From Microbacterium sp. Root553 (GTDB lineage Bacteria > Actinomycetota > Actinomycetes > Actinomycetales > Microbacteriaceae), in assembly GCF_001426995.1 (NCBI RefSeq), contig NZ_LMFY01000001.1:1078713-1142712 (forward strand): 64,000 nt of DNA. The letters are read 5' to 3'. The notes beneath the pieces were generated by a model, which saw nothing but the letters and a program-made list of their open reading frames with translations, searched no databases and was not told the DNA's origin. Position 1 is the first letter of the stretch, and each line of letters starts with the position of its first letter. The translations under genes were made by a program, and so were the position numbers. This document shows, piece by piece, positions 15,219 through 24,921 of this stretch.

Positions 15219-15947
15219 GTGGGACTACTTGACAGCTTTGAGAAGGGTCTCGAGCGCGCTGTGAACAGCGCGTTCGCGAAGACCTTCCGCAGCGGCATCC
15301 AGCCTGTGGAGATCGCTTCGGCCCTGCGGCGTGAAGCCGACACCAAGGCGGCCGTGGTGAGCCGTGACCGCATCATCGCGCCCAACAGCTTCGTCGTGCG
15401 CCTGAGCACCGACGACGCCGAGCGCATGCGGACGCTGGGCGCAGCCCTGACCGACGAGCTGCACGCTCTTCTCTCGAAGCACGCGAAGTCCCAGGGCTAC
15501 AGCTTCTCGGGGCCGCTCTCGATCGACCTCGAGGCAGACGACAAGGTCGCCACTGGCACCGTCAACGTCAGCTCGGGAACCGTCGAGGGCCGCGTCAACT
15601 GGCAGGCGGTGATCGACGTCGACGGTCGGCGCCACCCCCTCACCCGCGCTCGCACGGTCATCGGACGTGGCTCGGATGCCGACATCACGATCGGGGATGC
15701 CGGATCCAGCCGCAAGCACATCGAGGTCCTCTGGGACGGCGAGCGCGCCATGATGCGCGACCTCGGCTCGACTAACGGCACCAAGGTGAACGGTCAGAAG
15801 GTGCGCGAGGCCGCACTCCCCACCGACACCACCATGACCATCGGACGCACCGACCTGGTGTTCCGCATCGTTCCCGTCGCCACCCCGTCACGCCCTTCTC
15901 GGCCGCGTGACGACGATGCGACCCGTGCGTTCGGAGCCTTCTCGTGA
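15219..15947 (+). CDS. fhaA: FhaA: DUF3662 and FHA domain protein
   Basis: 242 aa. The N-terminal DUF3662 (FhaA_N) domain starts MGLLDSFEKGLERAVNSAFA. A C-terminal FHA domain spans about residues 140-220 with the phosphothreonine-binding elements VIGRGSDADI, SSRKHIEV and LGSTNGTKVNG. In mycobacteria FhaA binds phosphorylated MviN/MurJ and links PknB to peptidoglycan export. The GTG start agrees with the family N-terminus. It is the first gene of the fhaA-pknB cluster and overlaps fhaB (GTGA). Confidence 0.95.
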   Translation: MGLLDSFEKGLERAVNSAFAKTFRSGIQPVEIASALRREADTKAAVVSRDRIIAPNSFVVRLSTDDAERMRTLGAALTDELHALLSKHAKSQGYSFSGPLSIDLEADDKVATGTVNVSSGTVEGRVNWQAVIDVDGRRHPLTRARTVIGRGSDADITIGDAGSSRKHIEVLWDGERAMMRDLGSTNGTKVNGQKVREAALPTDTTMTIGRTDLVFRIVPVATPSRPSRPRDDDATRAFGAFS

Positions 15948-16471
15948 GCACACCCAGTGAGCTCGTCCTCCTGCTGCTGCGCATCGGCTTCCTGCTGCTG
16001 CTGTGGTTCTTCGTCTTCGGCGTCATCTACTCGCTGCGTGCCGATCTGTTCGGCATGAAGGTGCGCAAGCTCCCGGCCGAGGCCACCGCGGGCGCGCCCG
16101 CTCCGGCACCGGCCGCGGCACCCGTCGCATCGCGCCCCGCATCGGCCAAGGCCAGCACCGGTCCCGCGACCATCGCGACCGCCAAGCGGCTCGTGATCAC
16201 CTCAGGACCCAAGGCCGGTCTGGAGCTGCCGCTGGGCACCGACACCCTGACCATCGGACGCTCGAGCGAGTCGGCGCTGGTGATCCGCGACGACTACACC
16301 TCCAGCCATCACGCGCGCCTGATGCTGCGCGGCGACAGCTGGGCGATCCAGGACCTCGACTCGACGAACGGCACCTTCGTCGCCGGTCAGCGCGTCACCG
16401 GTGGTCCGGTCGGTCTCTCGCTCGGCACCCCGATCAAGGTGGGCGCCACGACCTTCGAGCTGCGAGCCTGA
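15944..16471 (+). CDS. fhaB: FhaB/FipA-like FHA domain protein
   Basis: 175 aa. One N-terminal membrane segment (LVLLLLRIGFLLLLWFFVFG) is followed by an Ala/Pro-rich linker and a C-terminal FHA domain with TIGRSSESALVI, SSHHARLML and DSTNGTFVAGQ. The GTG start overlaps the fhaA stop. FhaB homologues are phosphorylated by PknA/B and recruit division or elongation proteins. It belongs to the same transcription unit as pstP, 7 nt downstream. Confidence 0.95.
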   Translation: MSTPSELVLLLLRIGFLLLLWFFVFGVIYSLRADLFGMKVRKLPAEATAGAPAPAPAAAPVASRPASAKASTGPATIATAKRLVITSGPKAGLELPLGTDTLTIGRSSESALVIRDDYTSSHHARLMLRGDSWAIQDLDSTNGTFVAGQRVTGGPVGLSLGTPIKVGATTFELRA

Positions 16472-16478
16472 ACCGGGC

Positions 16479-17768
16479 ATGGTCTTCGAAGGCTCGAGCG
16501 CCGCGATCTCCCATACCGGGAAGGTCCGCTCCAACAACCAGGATTCCGGGTACTCCGGGGCGAACCTCTTCGTCGTGGCCGACGGCATGGGTGGCCACGC
16601 GGGCGGGGACGTCGCCTCGAGCATCGCGATCCACCGGCTGGAGCCGCTCGATCAGCCCTACGCGTCGGTCGAAGACGCCCAGGCCTCACTGCAGGCGGCC
16701 GCCACGACGGCTGCGGGCGACCTGATCCGCGCCGCGAAGGATCGCCCCGAGCTCGCCGGTCTCGGCACCACGCTCAGCGCCATCATCATGGTCGACGACT
16801 ACGCGGTCATCGGCCACATCGGCGACTCGCGCATCTACCTGTACCGCGACGACGCGGTGACCCAGATCACGGCGGACCACACATTCGTGCAGCGGTTGGT
16901 GGACTCGGGACGCATCACCCCCGAGGAAGCCCGCTACCACCCTCGGCGCTCGGTGCTCATGCGCGTGCTGAGCGACATGGACGCCGATCCCGAGCTCGAC
17001 ATGTTCGTCATGCACACCCAGCCGGGCGACCGCTGGCTGCTCTGCTCCGACGGTCTCTCCGGGGTCGTCGACGAGGACCACATCCTCAAGGCGATGCGCA
17101 TGGGCATGGCCCCTGGGCGCACCTCCGACAACCTGCTCAAGCAGGCGCTCGACGGCGGTGCCCCCGACAACGTCACGATCGTGCTCGTCGAGGTCGGCGG
17201 GCAGCACGCCATGCACTCGGGCACGCCCACGATCGTCGGGTCCGCGTCGAACCCCTCGAACGTCACGGTCCCGCCGGTGCGCGCCCCCCGCGGCAACTGG
17301 CTGCACCCTGTGCGCCAGGCCGCCAACGAACCCAGCCACTTCGAGCCGGCACCCGAGTACCTCGAGGAGCTCATCGAAGAGGACCGCCGTCGCGCCAAGC
17401 GCCGCCGCTGGGGCTGGATCGCCGGGATGCTGGTCGTACTCGCGATGCTCGCGTTCGCCGCGTTCGCCGCCTACAGCTGGACCCAGACGCGCTACTTCGT
17501 CGGCGCCGATGACGACAGCGTCGTGATCTATCAGGGCGTGCAGCAGAACATCGGGCCGATCACACTCTCGACTCCCCTGCGCGACACCGACATCCTGCTC
17601 GCGAACCTGCCGCCGTACCAGCGCGACTCCGTGGAGCGCACGATCACCGCCCGGTCGTTCTCCGACGCCGAGGCGATCGTCGCACGTCTGCAGGCCGGCG
17701 CCGATCGCGTCACCGGCGAGACGCCGCTGCCCACTCCCCTGCCCACGCCGACGGAGGATGCGGGATGA
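16479..17768 (+). CDS. pstP: PP2C-family Ser/Thr phosphatase (PstP)
   Basis: 429 aa. The PP2C metal-binding motifs are intact: VVADGMGGHAGG, GHIGDSRIYLY, LLCSDGLSGVV and GAPDNVTIVLVEV. One membrane helix (GWIAGMLVVLAMLAFAAFAA, about residue 312) is followed by an extracellular domain of about 90 aa, as in mycobacterial PstP. It dephosphorylates PknA/PknB and their substrates. The ATG at 16479 is chosen because the longer frame reads into fhaB. It overlaps rodA by ATGA. Confidence 0.95.
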   Translation: MVFEGSSAAISHTGKVRSNNQDSGYSGANLFVVADGMGGHAGGDVASSIAIHRLEPLDQPYASVEDAQASLQAAATTAAGDLIRAAKDRPELAGLGTTLSAIIMVDDYAVIGHIGDSRIYLYRDDAVTQITADHTFVQRLVDSGRITPEEARYHPRRSVLMRVLSDMDADPELDMFVMHTQPGDRWLLCSDGLSGVVDEDHILKAMRMGMAPGRTSDNLLKQALDGGAPDNVTIVLVEVGGQHAMHSGTPTIVGSASNPSNVTVPPVRAPRGNWLHPVRQAANEPSHFEPAPEYLEELIEEDRRRAKRRRWGWIAGMLVVLAMLAFAAFAAYSWTQTRYFVGADDDSVVIYQGVQQNIGPITLSTPLRDTDILLANLPPYQRDSVERTITARSFSDAEAIVARLQAGADRVTGETPLPTPLPTPTEDAG

Positions 17769-19150
17769 CCACCGACGTCACGGCGGACACGAGCGTCATC
17801 ACGGCGCTCCGGCGCATGCGGATGCCGCAGACGCAGCGCAACCGCGAGTTCTGGCTGCTGCTCTTCGCGGTCGCGATCAGCGGCGCATCGCTCACCCTGG
17901 TGCAGCTCGGCGCGCTCGGCCTGATCGACCCGATGATCCTCGCGATCGGCGGCGGCCTGGCTGTGCTCGCCTTCGCCGTGCATTTCGTGCTGCGCGCCGT
18001 CGCCTCCGACGCCGACCCGTTCGTGCTGCCGATCGCGACCCTGCTCACCGGCCTCGGCATCGCGATGATCTACCGCATCGACATCGCCAAGTCGCTCACC
18101 GGCTGGAACGCCTACTCGACGAAGCAGCTCGCCTGGTCGGCGATCTCGCTCGCCGGCGCGATCGCCTGCGTCATCCTGCTGCGCAACTACCGCGTGCTGT
18201 TCCGCTACACCTACATCTTCGGACTCTCCGGCATCCTGCTGCTGCTGCTGCCGTTCGTGCCCGGCCTGCGCATCCCCGACGCCAACGCCGCCGTGTGGGT
18301 GTCGCTCGGCGGCATGTTCGCCTTCCAGCCCGGCGAGCTCGCGAAGATCTGCCTCGCCATCTTCTTCGCCGGCTACCTGGTGCGCACCCGAGAGAGCCTC
18401 ACATCGGTGGGAACCAAGTTCCTCGGCATCACCTGGCCGCGGATGCGGGAGCTCGGTCCGGTGCTGGTGGTGTGGGCGGTCTCACTCGGCATCATCGTCA
18501 TCCAACGCGACCTGGGCACGGGAACCCTGATCTTCGGCATGTTCGTGGCGATGCTCTACGTCGCCACCGGCAAGACCAGCTGGGTGCTCATCGGCCTCGC
18601 CCTGGTCGCTGCAGGTGTCGCCGTGGCGACGCAGATCCTCAGCTACGTACAGGGGCGCTTCGTCAACTGGCTGTTCCTGTTCGATCCCGAGAAGGTCGAC
18701 CCCGACGGCGCCGGGTTCCAGCCCATGCAGGGTCTCTTCGGCCTCGCACACGGCGGGCTGCTCGGCACGGGCTGGGGTCAGGGGCGCCCCGAGGTCACTC
18801 CCCTCGCGCACAGCGACTACATCATCACGAGCCTCGGCGAGGAGATCGGCCTCGTCGGGCTGTTCGCGATCCTCTGCCTCTACATGGTGTTCGTCAGCCG
18901 CGGCATCCGCATCGGCCTCGCCGGTCAGGACGACTTCGGCAAACTCCTCGCGACAGGCCTCTCGTTCACGATCGCGCTGCAGGTCTTCATCATGGTCGGC
19001 GGCGTGACCCGCGTCATCCCGCTCACCGGTCTCACCACGCCGTTCCTCGCCGCCGGTGGATCCTCCCTCGTCGCCAACTGGCTGATCGTGGCCGTTCTGC
19101 TGCGCATCTCCGACGGTGTCCGTAGCCAACCCCGGGCGGTGATCGGCTGA
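17765..19150 (+). CDS. rodA: FtsW/RodA/SpoVE family peptidoglycan glycosyltransferase (RodA)
   Basis: 461 aa with about 10-12 membrane helices. SEDS signatures are visible: WVSLGGMFAFQPGELAKI, LFDPEKVDPDGAGFQPMQGL split by the usual loop, and GEEIGLVGLF with the late motif GLTTPFLAAGGSSLVANW. SEDS proteins polymerise lipid II with a partner class B PBP, here PbpA encoded downstream. The start overlaps the pstP stop. The stop is 1 nt before an ATG that marks the left edge of an inserted repeat element. Confidence 0.96.
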   Translation: MTTDVTADTSVITALRRMRMPQTQRNREFWLLLFAVAISGASLTLVQLGALGLIDPMILAIGGGLAVLAFAVHFVLRAVASDADPFVLPIATLLTGLGIAMIYRIDIAKSLTGWNAYSTKQLAWSAISLAGAIACVILLRNYRVLFRYTYIFGLSGILLLLLPFVPGLRIPDANAAVWVSLGGMFAFQPGELAKICLAIFFAGYLVRTRESLTSVGTKFLGITWPRMRELGPVLVVWAVSLGIIVIQRDLGTGTLIFGMFVAMLYVATGKTSWVLIGLALVAAGVAVATQILSYVQGRFVNWLFLFDPEKVDPDGAGFQPMQGLFGLAHGGLLGTGWGQGRPEVTPLAHSDYIITSLGEEIGLVGLFAILCLYMVFVSRGIRIGLAGQDDFGKLLATGLSFTIALQVFIMVGGVTRVIPLTGLTTPFLAAGGSSLVANWLIVAVLLRISDGVRSQPRAVIG

Positions 19151-19317
19151 CATGACCCAAGCTTTCGTAGGTTCGGCCGCTGAGCGCCCTTCGTCTCGCT
19201 TCGCTCGCTCAGGAACCGGGGCGCAGCGACGAGCCCAAGAGCGCTCAGGAACCGGGGCGCAGCGACGAGTCCTGGAGCGCTCAGTGACCGGCGCGCACTC
19301 CGCCCAAGGGGGCGTCG
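19151..19317. mobile_element. 167-bp REP-like insertion between rodA and pbpA
   Basis: An insert of 167 bp is bounded by a direct repeat: CATGACCCAAG at 19151-19161 and CATGACCAAAG at 19318-19328 (10 of 11 identical). The right copy is the true pbpA start. The inside carries a GAGCGCCCTTCGTCTCGCTTCGCTCGCTC-type dyad (19192-19210 region) and two 36-bp tandem copies. The layout fits a small non-autonomous REP/MITE-like element that duplicated its target. Confidence 0.6.
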
Positions 19318-19322
19318 CATGA
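19152..19322 (+). CDS. 56-codon ORF created by the insertion
   Basis: The ATG at 19152, which looks like a duplicated pbpA start, opens a frame that runs through the whole insert and ends with TGA at 19320-19322, overlapping the pbpA ATG (ATGA). The product contains a 12-residue repeat with the core SGTGAQRR. It is probably not a functional protein, but translating it would keep ribosomes coupled from rodA to pbpA. Confidence 0.35.
   Translation: MTQAFVGSAAERPSSRFARSGTGAQRRAQERSGTGAQRRVLERSVTGAHSAQGGVA
19207..19284. repeat. 36-bp tandem repeat inside the insertion
   Basis: Two near-identical 36-bp units start at 19207 and 19243, and a degenerate third begins at 19279. They share the core GCTCAGGAACCGGGGCGCAG. 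Because 36 is a multiple of three, the open frame across them is preserved. Confidence 0.85.
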
Positions 19323-20773
19323 CCAAAGAACTCCGCCGTCTCAGCATCGTGATGCTGTTCATGTTCATCTCGCTGTTCGCCGCGACCAGCTGGATCCAGG
19401 TCGTCGAGGCCGACACCCTCGCCCAGGACCCCAACAACCGCCGGACTCTGCTCGACAGCTACGAGATCCAGCGCGGATCGATCATCGTCGACGACGTCGC
19501 GATCGCCTCGTCGAACCCGGCGGACGACCGCTACCAGTTCCAGCGCGTCTACACCGACGGGGCGATGTGGGAGCCGGTCACCGGGTACTTCAACCCCGCT
19601 CTGCAGTCGGCGACCGGCATCGAGCGCGCGATGAACGCCGACCTCTCGGGTACCGGATCCAGCGCGTTCTTCTCGGAGATCGAGCGCATCCTCTCCGGCC
19701 AGCCGCAGACCGGCTTCAGCGTCGAGCTCAGCCTCGACACCGCGGCGCAGACCGCCGCATACCAGGCTCTGCAGGGCCTCAACGGCGCTGTGGTCGCGAT
19801 CGAGCCGAAGACCGGACGCATCCTCGCGATGGCCTCGACCCCGGGGTTCGACACCAATCTGCTGGCGACCCACGATGCGGATGCCGCGAACGCGACCTAC
19901 GACCAGCTCGTCGCCGATGCGAACAAGCCGCTGTCGAACCGGGCCATCGCCGGCGACCTCAACCCGCCGGGCTCGACCTTCAAGCTCATCGTCGCGGCTG
20001 CCGCGTACGAGTCGGGAGACTGGACGCCGGACTCCACACTGCCCAACCCCGCGCGCTTCCAGCTGCCGGGGTCGAACAACACCGTGGCCAACGCCTGGGG
20101 TGGCACCTGCGGCGACGGCGACACGGTCACGATCTCCGAGGCGATCAGGCTCAGCTGCAACATCCCGATGGCGGAGCTCGCCGTGCAGCTCGGCGACGAC
20201 AAGATCCGCGAGATGGCCGAGAAGTTCGGCTTCAACAAGAGCTTCTCCACACCCCTGGAGTCGACGCCGTCGAGCTACCCCCAGGGTCTCGACGACGCGC
20301 AGACCGCGCTGTCGGGATTCGGCCAGGGCCAGGTCACCGCGACACCCCTGCAGATCGCCATGCTGTCGGCGGGGATCGCGAACGACGGCGTGATCATGAA
20401 CCCCCGACTCGTCGACACGGTGATCGGCAACGATCTCTCGGTGGTGCGGGCGTTCGATGACACCGAGTTCGGGCGTGCACTCGACGCCACGGTCGCCGAT
20501 CAGGTGACGGCGTCGATGGTCGCCAGTGTCTCGAACGGCGCTGCCCAGGGTGCAAGAATAGATGGGGTCGATGTCGCCGGGAAGACCGGTACGACCGAGA
20601 ACGGAAACAAGCCTTACACGTTGTGGTTCACCGGTTTCGCACCGGCGAACGACCCCGAGGTGGCAGTAGCGGTCCTCGTCGAAGACGGCGGCGGACAGGG
20701 GCAGTCAGGATCCGGCGACACCATCGCCGCTCCGATTGCGAAGAAGGTCATAGAGGCGGTGCTGGGCAGATGA
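19319..20773 (+). CDS. pbpA: penicillin-binding protein (PbpA-type class B transpeptidase)
   Basis: 484 aa. A single N-terminal membrane anchor ([21 protein letters not shown]) and a short PBP dimer region precede a transpeptidase domain. Active-site motifs are the SxxK box [14 protein letters not shown] in [10 protein letters not shown] and the KTG box VAGKTGTTE. It crosslinks peptidoglycan made by the upstream RodA. The ATG overlaps both the insertion-derived ORF and, at the 3' end, the pknA start (ATGA). Confidence 0.95.
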   Translation: MTKELRRLSIVMLFMFISLFAATSWIQVVEADTLAQDPNNRRTLLDSYEIQRGSIIVDDVAIASSNPADDRYQFQRVYTDGAMWEPVTGYFNPALQSATGIERAMNADLSGTGSSAFFSEIERILSGQPQTGFSVELSLDTAAQTAAYQALQGLNGAVVAIEPKTGRILAMASTPGFDTNLLATHDADAANATYDQLVADANKPLSNRAIAGDLNPPGSTFKLIVAAAAYESGDWTPDSTLPNPARFQLPGSNNTVANAWGGTCGDGDTVTISEAIRLSCNIPMAELAVQLGDDKIREMAEKFGFNKSFSTPLESTPSSYPQGLDDAQTALSGFGQGQVTATPLQIAMLSAGIANDGVIMNPRLVDTVIGNDLSVVRAFDDTEFGRALDATVADQVTASMVASVSNGAAQGARIDGVDVAGKTGTTENGNKPYTLWFTGFAPANDPEVAVAVLVEDGGGQGQSGSGDTIAAPIAKKVIEAVLGR

Positions 20774-22515
20774 GACCGACGCAGGGTGTGTCGTTCGGTG
20801 GTCGCTACGAGCTGCAGTCGCGTATTGCGATCGGCGGCATGGGCGAGGTGTGGGAGGCGACGGATCACGTCATCGGACGCACCGTGGCCATCAAGATCCT
20901 CAAGGACGAGTACATGGGGGACCCCGGGTTCCTCGAGCGGTTCCGCGCGGAGGCGCGGCACGCCGCGCTCGTCAACCACGAGGGGATCGCGAGCGTCTTC
21001 GACTACGGCGAGGAGAACGGCAGCGCCTACCTCGTCATGGAGCTCGTGCCCGGCGAGGCACTGTCGACCCTTCTCGAGCGCGACGGTGCGCTGAGCGCCG
21101 ACAAGACGCTCGACATCGTCGCCCAGACGGCATCCGCTCTGCAGGCAGCGCACGCCGCCGGACTCGTGCACCGTGACATCAAGCCGGGGAACCTGCTGAT
21201 CACGCCCGACGGCCGCGTCAAGATCACCGACTTCGGAATCGCCCGCATCGCCGACCAGGTGCCGCTGACGGCCACCGGTCAGGTGATGGGAACCGTGCAG
21301 TACCTGTCGCCGGAGCAGGCGTCGGGACACCCGGCATCGCCGGCGACCGACACCTACTCGCTCGGCATCGTGGCCTACGAGTCCCTCGCGGGCAAGCGTC
21401 CGTTCACGGGTGAGTCGCAGGTCGCGATCGCGATGGCGCAGATCAACGAGCAGCCCCCGCCGCTGCCGCCCACGGTGCCGATCCCGGTGCAGAACCTCGT
21501 CATGGCGATGATCGCCAAGAAGCCGTCCGATCGCCCGTCGTCGTCGGCCACCGTCGCTCGCGCCGCCCAGGCGCTGCGTCGCGGCGACCTGAACTCCGCG
21601 GCCATCGCGGTGCCCGCCATCGCCACGGGCGGTATCGCGTCCGACGACGCGACCCGGCTTCTCACGTCGTCCGGCGCCGAGGGAGCGACCCGCATCCTCC
21701 CCACCACCGCACAGCTCCCCACCGGAGTCGCCGCGGAGGACAATGCCGGGACGCCGAAGAAGAAGCGCAGTCCGTGGACCTGGCCGCTCATCGCCCTCAT
21801 CGCCCTGCTGGTCATCGTGCTCGGCGGAACCGTCTTCGCGCTGACGAATCAGGGTGACGCCGACCCCGCCCCGGTCGAGACGACCGCCACCACTCCGCCG
21901 CCCACGCCCTCGAACACGCCGACGCCGTCGGACACGCCGACGCCGGAGCCCGAGCTGGTCGACGTCGATGCTCTCGGCCTCGAGGGCATGCAGTGCGAGG
22001 CCGCGCGCGCCGCGGCGACCAACGCCGGCCTGCAGGCCGAGTGCATCGAAGGCAACTCCGTGGCGTCGAGCGCCGAGCAGGAGGGGACGGTTGAGTCCGT
22101 CCAGCCCGGCGGCAACGTGCCCCCGGGCACCGTCCTCACTCTGACCACCTACAAGGCGCAGGTCCAGGTCGGCAAGCCCACGGGAACCCCGACGCTCGCC
22201 GGGACGCCCACCGAGGGTGAGCCCGTCACGCTCAACTGGCCGTCGTTCGAGTGCCCCTCCGGCACGCCGGCACGATCCGCCTTCGAGGTGACGCTCACGA
22301 ACGCCACGTTCTCGGGCGGGAACCCGGGTGAGTCGATCCGCAGCTTCGGACCGAGCATCCTGTCGACCCAGATCATCCCCGGAACCGCGGGACAGAGCAT
22401 CACCGCGACCTTCCGCGTCTTCTGCGGAAGCGACATGCCGTCCGAGCAGTCGGATGCCATGAAGGGCGTCGTGATCATCCCCGCTGTGACAGAGGGTGGC
22501 GACGACAAGGGCTGA
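20770..22515 (+). CDS. pknA: Ser/Thr protein kinase (PknA-like) with extracellular PASTA-like region
   Basis: 581 aa. The kinase domain spans residues 10-270 with a glycine loop at [10 protein letters not shown], the catalytic Lys in [21 protein letters not shown] and TDFGIARI. A membrane helix ([21 protein letters not shown]) lies near residue 340. Outside are a Thr/Pro linker, one PASTA-like module ([19 protein letters not shown]) and a C-terminal region of about 110 aa that looks like an Ig or fibronectin fold. Mycobacterial PknA lacks such an ectodomain. The start overlaps the pbpA stop. Confidence 0.93.
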   Translation: MRPTQGVSFGGRYELQSRIAIGGMGEVWEATDHVIGRTVAIKILKDEYMGDPGFLERFRAEARHAALVNHEGIASVFDYGEENGSAYLVMELVPGEALSTLLERDGALSADKTLDIVAQTASALQAAHAAGLVHRDIKPGNLLITPDGRVKITDFGIARIADQVPLTATGQVMGTVQYLSPEQASGHPASPATDTYSLGIVAYESLAGKRPFTGESQVAIAMAQINEQPPPLPPTVPIPVQNLVMAMIAKKPSDRPSSSATVARAAQALRRGDLNSAAIAVPAIATGGIASDDATRLLTSSGAEGATRILPTTAQLPTGVAAEDNAGTPKKKRSPWTWPLIALIALLVIVLGGTVFALTNQGDADPAPVETTATTPPPTPSNTPTPSDTPTPEPELVDVDALGLEGMQCEAARAAATNAGLQAECIEGNSVASSAEQEGTVESVQPGGNVPPGTVLTLTTYKAQVQVGKPTGTPTLAGTPTEGEPVTLNWPSFECPSGTPARSAFEVTLTNATFSGGNPGESIRSFGPSILSTQIIPGTAGQSITATFRVFCGSDMPSEQSDAMKGVVIIPAVTEGGDDKG

Positions 22516-22531
22516 TCGGACGATCGCACCG

Positions 22532-22537
22532 TAGTCT
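22532..22537 (+). promoter_or_regulatory. -10-like element upstream of pknB
   Basis: A TAGTCT hexamer followed by TGAA, about 37 nt before the pknB GTG. The same CCGTAGTCTGAA string precedes the DUF1801 gene at 29546. It gives pknB a possible promoter of its own inside the cluster. Confidence 0.4.
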
Positions 22538-22573
22538 GAAAGAATTCATCAGCTGGTATCAGGGGGTCAGTAC

Positions 22574-24274
22574 GTGTCGACAGAGCCACGCGTTCTCGCG
22601 GGACGCTACCGCGTCGACGAGCTCATCGGGCACGGCGGGATGGCGAAGGTCTACCGCGGCCAGGACCTGACGCTCGGTCGTGCGGTGGCCATCAAGATCC
22701 TCGACCCCGAGCTCGCTCGTGACACGGCGTTCCGCACGCGGTTCCGCCTCGAGGCGCAGTCGGCCTCACGCATGTCGCACCCGTCCATCGTCCGCGTCTA
22801 CGACGCCGGCGATCCCTCGACGGCCGACAGCGGAACGGATGAGCCGCCGTACATCGTCATGGAGCTGATCAGCGGCACGCTGCTGAAGGACATCATCGCC
22901 AAGGGCCCCGTGCCCGTCGACGACGCGGTGCGCTACGTCGACGGCATCCTCGAGGCGCTCGACTACTCGCACCGCGCGGGCGTCGTGCACCGCGACATCA
23001 AGCCGGGCAACGTCATGGTCACCGACAAGGGCCAGGTCAAGGTCATGGACTTCGGCATCGCCCGAGCCGTGTCGGACTCCTCCTCGACGGTCGCCGAGAC
23101 CACGCAGATCATCGGCACCGCCGCCTACTTCTCGCCCGAGCAGGCCAAGGGCGAGCCGGTCGACGCGCGTGCCGACCTCTACTCCACCGGTGTCGTGCTG
23201 TACGAGCTGCTCACCGGGCGCCAGCCGTTCCGCGGCGAGTCGCCCGTCGCCGTCGCGTACCAGCACGTGAGCGAGACTCCCGTGCCGCCGACCGAGGTCA
23301 ACGAGGACTCCCCCGGAGCCCTCGATCCGATCGTGCTGCGCGCTCTCGCGAAGGACCCGTACCAGCGGTACCCGGATGCCGCGCACTTCCGTTCCGCGCT
23401 GGATTCCGCGGTGTCCGGTCATGCTCCGACCCGCAAGGAGCTCGGGGCCCTGACCAGCGAGCTCTACGGTCCGAGTCCCCGCGCCGCACAGGAGACCGCC
23501 CGCTCGCTCAGGCAGCTGAGCACCGACACGACGATGGCGCGGACGCAGTCCGGTCCGCCCGTCGCCTGGATCTGGGCTGGCGTCGCACTCCTCGCCGTGC
23601 TGCTGGCGTCCGTGCTGTTCTGGGTGTGGACGCTCAGCATGCGTCCCGACGAGGTGCCGTCGACGTCACGGCAGGTGCCCGACCTCGTGAACGTGTCGTC
23701 AGAACGCGCACAGGACGACCTGAGCGAACTCGATCTCACGGCGAAGCTCATCCTCGAATCGAGCAGCGACATCACCGAGGGCAATGTCATCCGCACCGAC
23801 CCCGAGGCGGGGACAGCGGTGCGGGAAGGCGACTCGGTGACCGTCTACGTGTCATCCGGCAAGGAGACCGTGGTGGTGCCGATCCTGGAGGGCCTGTCTC
23901 TCTCGGCGGCGAAGGACGCCCTCGCGGCCGCCGGCCTCGAACTCGGCACGGTGAGACAGCAGAACGACAACGGTCTGGCAGCGGACACCGTGATGGAGGC
24001 GAGCGAGACGGCCGAGACGGAGGTCGCACCGAAGACGGTCGTGAACCTCGTGGTCGCGAGCGGTCGCGTGACCCTCACCGACGTCACCGGCTGGACGCTG
24101 GAGGCGGCGCAGGCGGAGCTCGAGCGCATCGGCCTCACGCCGAGCCCGGTCGAGCTCACCGACTGCCCCGGAGCGACGCCACCGACGGTCGCCTCGATGT
24201 CGGCCGCGCCGGGCGATGTCGAGATCGGGTCGACGGTCGAACTGCGCTACTGCGCAGCGGCGGCGGCGGGCTGA
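22574..24274 (+). CDS. pknB: PASTA-domain Ser/Thr protein kinase (PknB-like)
   Basis: 566 aa. The kinase domain spans residues 10-275 with [33 protein letters not shown] and MDFGIARA. A membrane helix (WIWAGVALLAVLLASVLFWV) lies near residue 335. Three PASTA modules follow (VPDLVNVSSERAQDDL, VPILEGLSLSAAKDAL, LTDVTGWTLEAAQAEL), which bind muropeptides or lipid II in homologues. It controls cell-wall growth through FhaA/B, MurJ and others. The GTG start was chosen by family alignment. Its 3' end overlaps the convergent amidotransferase gene by 28 nt. Confidence 0.96.
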   Translation: MSTEPRVLAGRYRVDELIGHGGMAKVYRGQDLTLGRAVAIKILDPELARDTAFRTRFRLEAQSASRMSHPSIVRVYDAGDPSTADSGTDEPPYIVMELISGTLLKDIIAKGPVPVDDAVRYVDGILEALDYSHRAGVVHRDIKPGNVMVTDKGQVKVMDFGIARAVSDSSSTVAETTQIIGTAAYFSPEQAKGEPVDARADLYSTGVVLYELLTGRQPFRGESPVAVAYQHVSETPVPPTEVNEDSPGALDPIVLRALAKDPYQRYPDAAHFRSALDSAVSGHAPTRKELGALTSELYGPSPRAAQETARSLRQLSTDTTMARTQSGPPVAWIWAGVALLAVLLASVLFWVWTLSMRPDEVPSTSRQVPDLVNVSSERAQDDLSELDLTAKLILESSSDITEGNVIRTDPEAGTAVREGDSVTVYVSSGKETVVVPILEGLSLSAAKDALAAAGLELGTVRQQNDNGLAADTVMEASETAETEVAPKTVVNLVVASGRVTLTDVTGWTLEAAQAELERIGLTPSPVELTDCPGATPPTVASMSAAPGDVEIGSTVELRYCAAAAAG

Positions 24275-24921
24275 CTCCGACCCCCGCCGGATGCCGCCAG
24301 CGGATGCAGCCGTTCCGATCGTGCGACGGCGGCGTCGTCGCCGCACATCCGCAGCCAGTTCGCGAGGAGTCGGTACCCGCCCTCGGTGAGCACGCTCTCC
24401 GGGTGGAACTGCACTCCGACGACGGGCAGCGTCGTGTGCTGCAGTGCCATCACGGTGCCGCTGCCGGCACGCGCGGTGACGACGACGTCATCGGGCAGCG
24501 TCGACTCCGCCAACGCCAGTGAGTGGTACCGCCCGGCGGTGAAGGGCGACGGGATGCCGGCGAACAGCGCGGACCCGTCGTGCACGACGTGCGACACCAT
24601 CCCGTGCATCAGTTCGGGCGCCTCGGTGACCGGCGCGCCGAACGCGGCGCCGATGACCTGGTGTCCGAGGCAGACGCCGAGCAGCGGCCTGCGCGTGCGC
24701 GCCGCGATGCGCACGGCGTCGAGCGAGGAGCCTGCTTCGTCAGGCGATCCGGGCCCGGGTGAGACCATCACGCCGTCGACGTCGGCGAGCAGTCGCTCGA
24801 GCGCGGTGGCGTCCACCGCATCGGCCTCGACGAGCGTCACCTCGGCGCCGAGCTCTCGCAGATATCCGACCAGGGTGTGCACGAAGCTGTCGTGATTGTC
24901 CACGACGAGCACTCGCGTCAT
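24247..24921 (-). CDS. trpG: anthranilate/aminodeoxychorismate synthase glutamine amidotransferase component
   Basis: 224 aa, a class I glutamine amidotransferase. The nucleophile elbow is LLGVCLGHQVIG (Cys), and the His-Glu pair lies in GVQFHPESVL. It begins with the family motif VLVVDNHDSFV. It supplies ammonia to the TrpE or PabB subunit for anthranilate (tryptophan) or p-aminobenzoate (folate); the partner is not in this window, so trpG versus pabA is open. The ATG at 24921 overlaps the stop of the small upstream gene. It overlaps pknB tail to tail. Confidence 0.92.
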   Translation of the reverse strand: MTRVLVVDNHDSFVHTLVGYLRELGAEVTLVEADAVDATALERLLADVDGVMVSPGPGSPDEAGSSLDAVRIAARTRRPLLGVCLGHQVIGAAFGAPVTEAPELMHGMVSHVVHDGSALFAGIPSPFTAGRYHSLALAESTLPDDVVVTARAGSGTVMALQHTTLPVVGVQFHPESVLTEGGYRLLANWLRMCGDDAAVARSERLHPLAASGGGRSQPAAAAAQ

